Assembly: GCF_030272615.1 (NCBI RefSeq)
Contig: NC_081406.1
Location: forward strand, 398,011,939 to 398,075,938
Length of the DNA stretch: 64,000 nucleotides
Reading direction: 5' to 3'
Source: Cryptomeria japonica
Taxonomy: Eukaryota > Streptophyta > Pinopsida > Cupressales > Cupressaceae
The translations under genes and the position numbers were made by a program. Positions 62,258 through 64,000 of this stretch are shown here, in pieces (the first letter of the stretch is position 1; each line of letters begins with the position of its first letter). The notes below the pieces were generated by a model. It was not told where the DNA came from. It made no database searches and saw nothing but the letters and a program-made list of their open reading frames with translations.

Positions 62258-63224
62258 TTACCGAAGCTTAATATATTTGAAAATTTCCAGATAGGCTTTC
62301 TCCAAAATCTCTAGATAGGTATCCCAACTTGATTTGAGTGTGCCGGAAACAAATACAAGTCTATTAAGCATATGGGCATATGAATCTTTATCCTTAAGTT
62401 CTGTTGATGTGGGCTTACCAACCATATCAATACACTCCTTCTTATGTACACTTAATGAATCCAATTGGGGAGTCACCAATCCTCTAAGACCTCTGGCTCT
62501 CCTTATGATTTTATCTTTATCCCTCTCAAGAGCTAAAACTTGGGCTTCCAAAACCAAAATTTGACCATCAATAGATGTAGTCAAATAATGTGAACCATCT
62601 AAAGAATTGACTATACCTACAATCTTCTCCTGAGTATCCTTAATCCTTTTATCTAAATCTACTGAAAGTAAAGCTATGTGATACAACATACTCTTTAAAT
62701 ATTAGTACACTACCTAAAAGCATTATCAATCAACTTTAGCTTAACATTAATCTCCTTCTTCTTTGACTCAATCATCTGATCAAATGTTGCTCTCTTAGCT
62801 TGTGTAAACCTCTCTAGTGCCTGCTAGTTTGATATTTGCTGTAAAGATTGAAAGTCCTTGGAAATGTGCTCTATGATTATTTTAAGCTTGCTGGATGGGC
62901 TTTCTTCTTTGTCAAATTTGCACTTCAGGACAAGTCTATTCAAAACAGTGATAGTCTGATCAATAACTACTTTGTCCATAGATCCTTCCTTCATCATCTT
63001 CTGTGCAACCATCATCACGAGCTCAGTAGAACTCATCTTAGTTATGCTTTTGTGTTCAACCTGTGAGGTGTCAATTGACAACAATGATGGGCTCACTACC
63101 ATTTCCCTGTTGGATTCCTCTTTCTTCTCCTCTAATGGTTTAACTTTTATAGCTTCATGTCTTGCACCAGTGGCTTTGCCACTTGGTGCAGTAACAATTA
63201 CTTCCGGTTCTTCCTTATGATTTA
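62258..63224 (-). pseudogene. Element D block E and preceding linker
   Basis: The frame 63102-62824 has DTSQVEHKSITKMSSTELVMMVAQKMM, MDKVVIDQTITVLNRLV and KLKIIIEHISKDFQSL. After stops near 62824 and 62700 it continues at 62689-62258 with EAQVLALERDKDKIIRRARGLRG and LDSLSVHKKECIDMVGK. It is close to H 44562-43900. The uninterrupted sequence at about 62985-62995 shows the G1 target site. Confidence 0.8.
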
Positions 63225-64000
63225 CTATACATTCAAATTCAGAGGACTATTGTCCTCAACATTAGTAATATTTACACTCTTTGATTTAGCTAATATCTCA
63301 ACATTTACCTGTACATTTTTTTCTACCGGGGGCTCAATATCCAATTTCTTAATATCCTTGAAAATTGTAGATGAGTTACCCACTATACCTTTACCTTTCC
63401 CTTCAACCGGTATGTTTGTAGAATCTATTTTAGCTTTTGGTGAAGTATACAAACCAGGGTTCACAACAAAGAATTGAGCCCATGCCTTGTGGGTCTCCTT
63501 GACTATCTCATTAACGCCACCTAACATAAGACTAACTATCTTGTGCTTGCTGTGAAATATTTTCCTGTCTGCAACCTCAAGAGTCTTGTCCAACTCCTCT
63601 GGAGTAATGGATGCACAAGTAGTTAACAACTCTTGAATATTTATATGATTGTCCTCCTCCATAGCTAATAATCTTCTAGCATCTAAATTGTCATATAACT
63701 GTGCTAGTATTTGATTTTCAATTTCCAACAAAGATTTATTATATATATCCAAATACATTAAAATTGCTTCCTCAACTTCTCCCTGTTTATCATTATCTAA
63801 ATGCTCATAATAAAATTGTACATTTTTCAACATACCATTCTTGGGTGGAATAATAGTTACATTACGAGATACAAGTGTAAGATCAATGTCATCCATCTTC
63901 TTTCTTCTTCCAGTACCAGATGGAGCAGAAGGTGTTTCCTTTGGAGCTCTTTTCTGTGCTGGTACCTGGATTGTAACCTTCCTAACCGATTGCTTCTTTG
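63225..64000 (-). CDS. Element D basic linker and blocks C and D (partial, open to window edge)
   Basis: The frame is open from the right edge (64000) to a stop at 63225. It starts with a basic K/R/P/T linker (KKRVTI-like, then APSGTGRRKK), then MDDIDLTLV near 63896, block C (LDNDKQGEVEEAILMYLDIYNKSLLEIENQIL) and block D (TPEELDKTLEVADRKIF; IVSLMLGGVNEIVKETHKAW). It ends with a K/V-rich linker. 258 codons without a stop, long for this decayed region. The start lies outside the window. Confidence 0.82.
   Translation of the reverse strand, partial: KKQSVRKVTIQVPAQKRAPKETPSAPSGTGRRKKMDDIDLTLVSRNVTIIPPKNGMLKNVQFYYEHLDNDKQGEVEEAILMYLDIYNKSLLEIENQILAQLYDNLDARRLLAMEEDNHINIQELLTTCASITPEELDKTLEVADRKIFHSKHKIVSLMLGGVNEIVKETHKAWAQFFVVNPGLYTSPKAKIDSTNIPVEGKGKGIVGNSSTIFKDIKKLDIEPPVEKNVQVNVEILAKSKSVNITNVEDNSPLNLNV

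Larger units (their letters stand above)
61132..64000 (-). mobile_element. Element D: non-autonomous LTR element, 5' part outside window
   Basis: 3' LTR at 61132-62019, then polyprotein blocks E, linker, D, C and the basic linker to the window edge. It inserted in block A of H; the left flank is ACATC (61127-61131), so a second ACATC is expected at its far end. It belongs to the same family as H (very similar LTR and block E). Confidence 0.85.

Overview
This window is plant intergenic DNA made almost entirely of decayed, nested retrotransposons. I see no host protein gene, tRNA, rRNA or CRISPR array that I can support. Plant-type Ty1/Copia, Ty3/Gypsy (including a chromodomain lineage) and LINE polyproteins, initiator-Met-tRNA primer sites (TGGTATCAGAGC) and very long LTRs (0.8-2.5 kb) indicate a seed plant with a large genome. 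The deep nesting of old elements suggests a gymnosperm, but that is inference; no species is named by the sequence. | Layout, left to right. (1) 1-5127: the 3' part of a Copia element (Copia-A, + strand) with a broken gag-pol and its 3' LTR, inserted in the 5' LTR of element N. (2) 5128-11929: N, a + strand element with a Gypsy-type gag remnant, no pol and a 3' LTR, itself carrying a solo Copia LTR (7981-9480). (3) about 12190-14314: remnant of a - strand Gypsy element (G2: RT, RNase H, start of integrase, PBS, part of its LTR). (4) 14315-35569: M, a - strand non-autonomous LTR element with matching LTRs and target duplication AAGTG, interrupted by a solo LTR (S1, 15918-17602, TSD TCTTT) and by K (18180-29942, TSD GTTGC). 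K is a gag-only Copia element with a tandemly duplicated PBS-gag segment and a nested solo LTR (24840-26122, TSD ATCAT). (5) 35575-36960: flank resuming after M, no gene. (6) about 36960-41575: a 5'-truncated LINE (RT and RNase H, - strand) directly followed on the same strand by an unusual ORF block. (7) 41576-42704: AT-rich degenerate repeats. (8) 42705-61131: H, a - strand non-autonomous element broken by G1 (Ty3/Gypsy chromovirus, 44568-52351, TSD CTTCC), by C (54409-60928, + strand, same protein family as H) and by D (- strand, from 61132 to beyond the window). | Main biology. Four elements (C, H, D, M) carry no reverse transcriptase or integrase. All four encode parts of the same long protein of unknown function, with recognisable blocks in a fixed order (called A to E here), and in C and M it follows a coiled-coil/zinc-knuckle Gag-like protein. 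M has a different LTR type from C/H/D but the same protein. A block resembling A also lies beside the LINE. A second signal is structural: several unrelated LTRs contain arrays of tiny inverted repeats whose arms change in a compensating way (4472-4664, 8820-9045, 13986-14132, 14580-14765, 34620-34815; larger palindromes at 10915-10968 and 16245-16462). | All coding regions carry stops and frameshifts, so almost everything is a pseudogene. Coordinates of LTR ends with target duplications are firm; internal domain borders are approximate and come from reading translations by eye.
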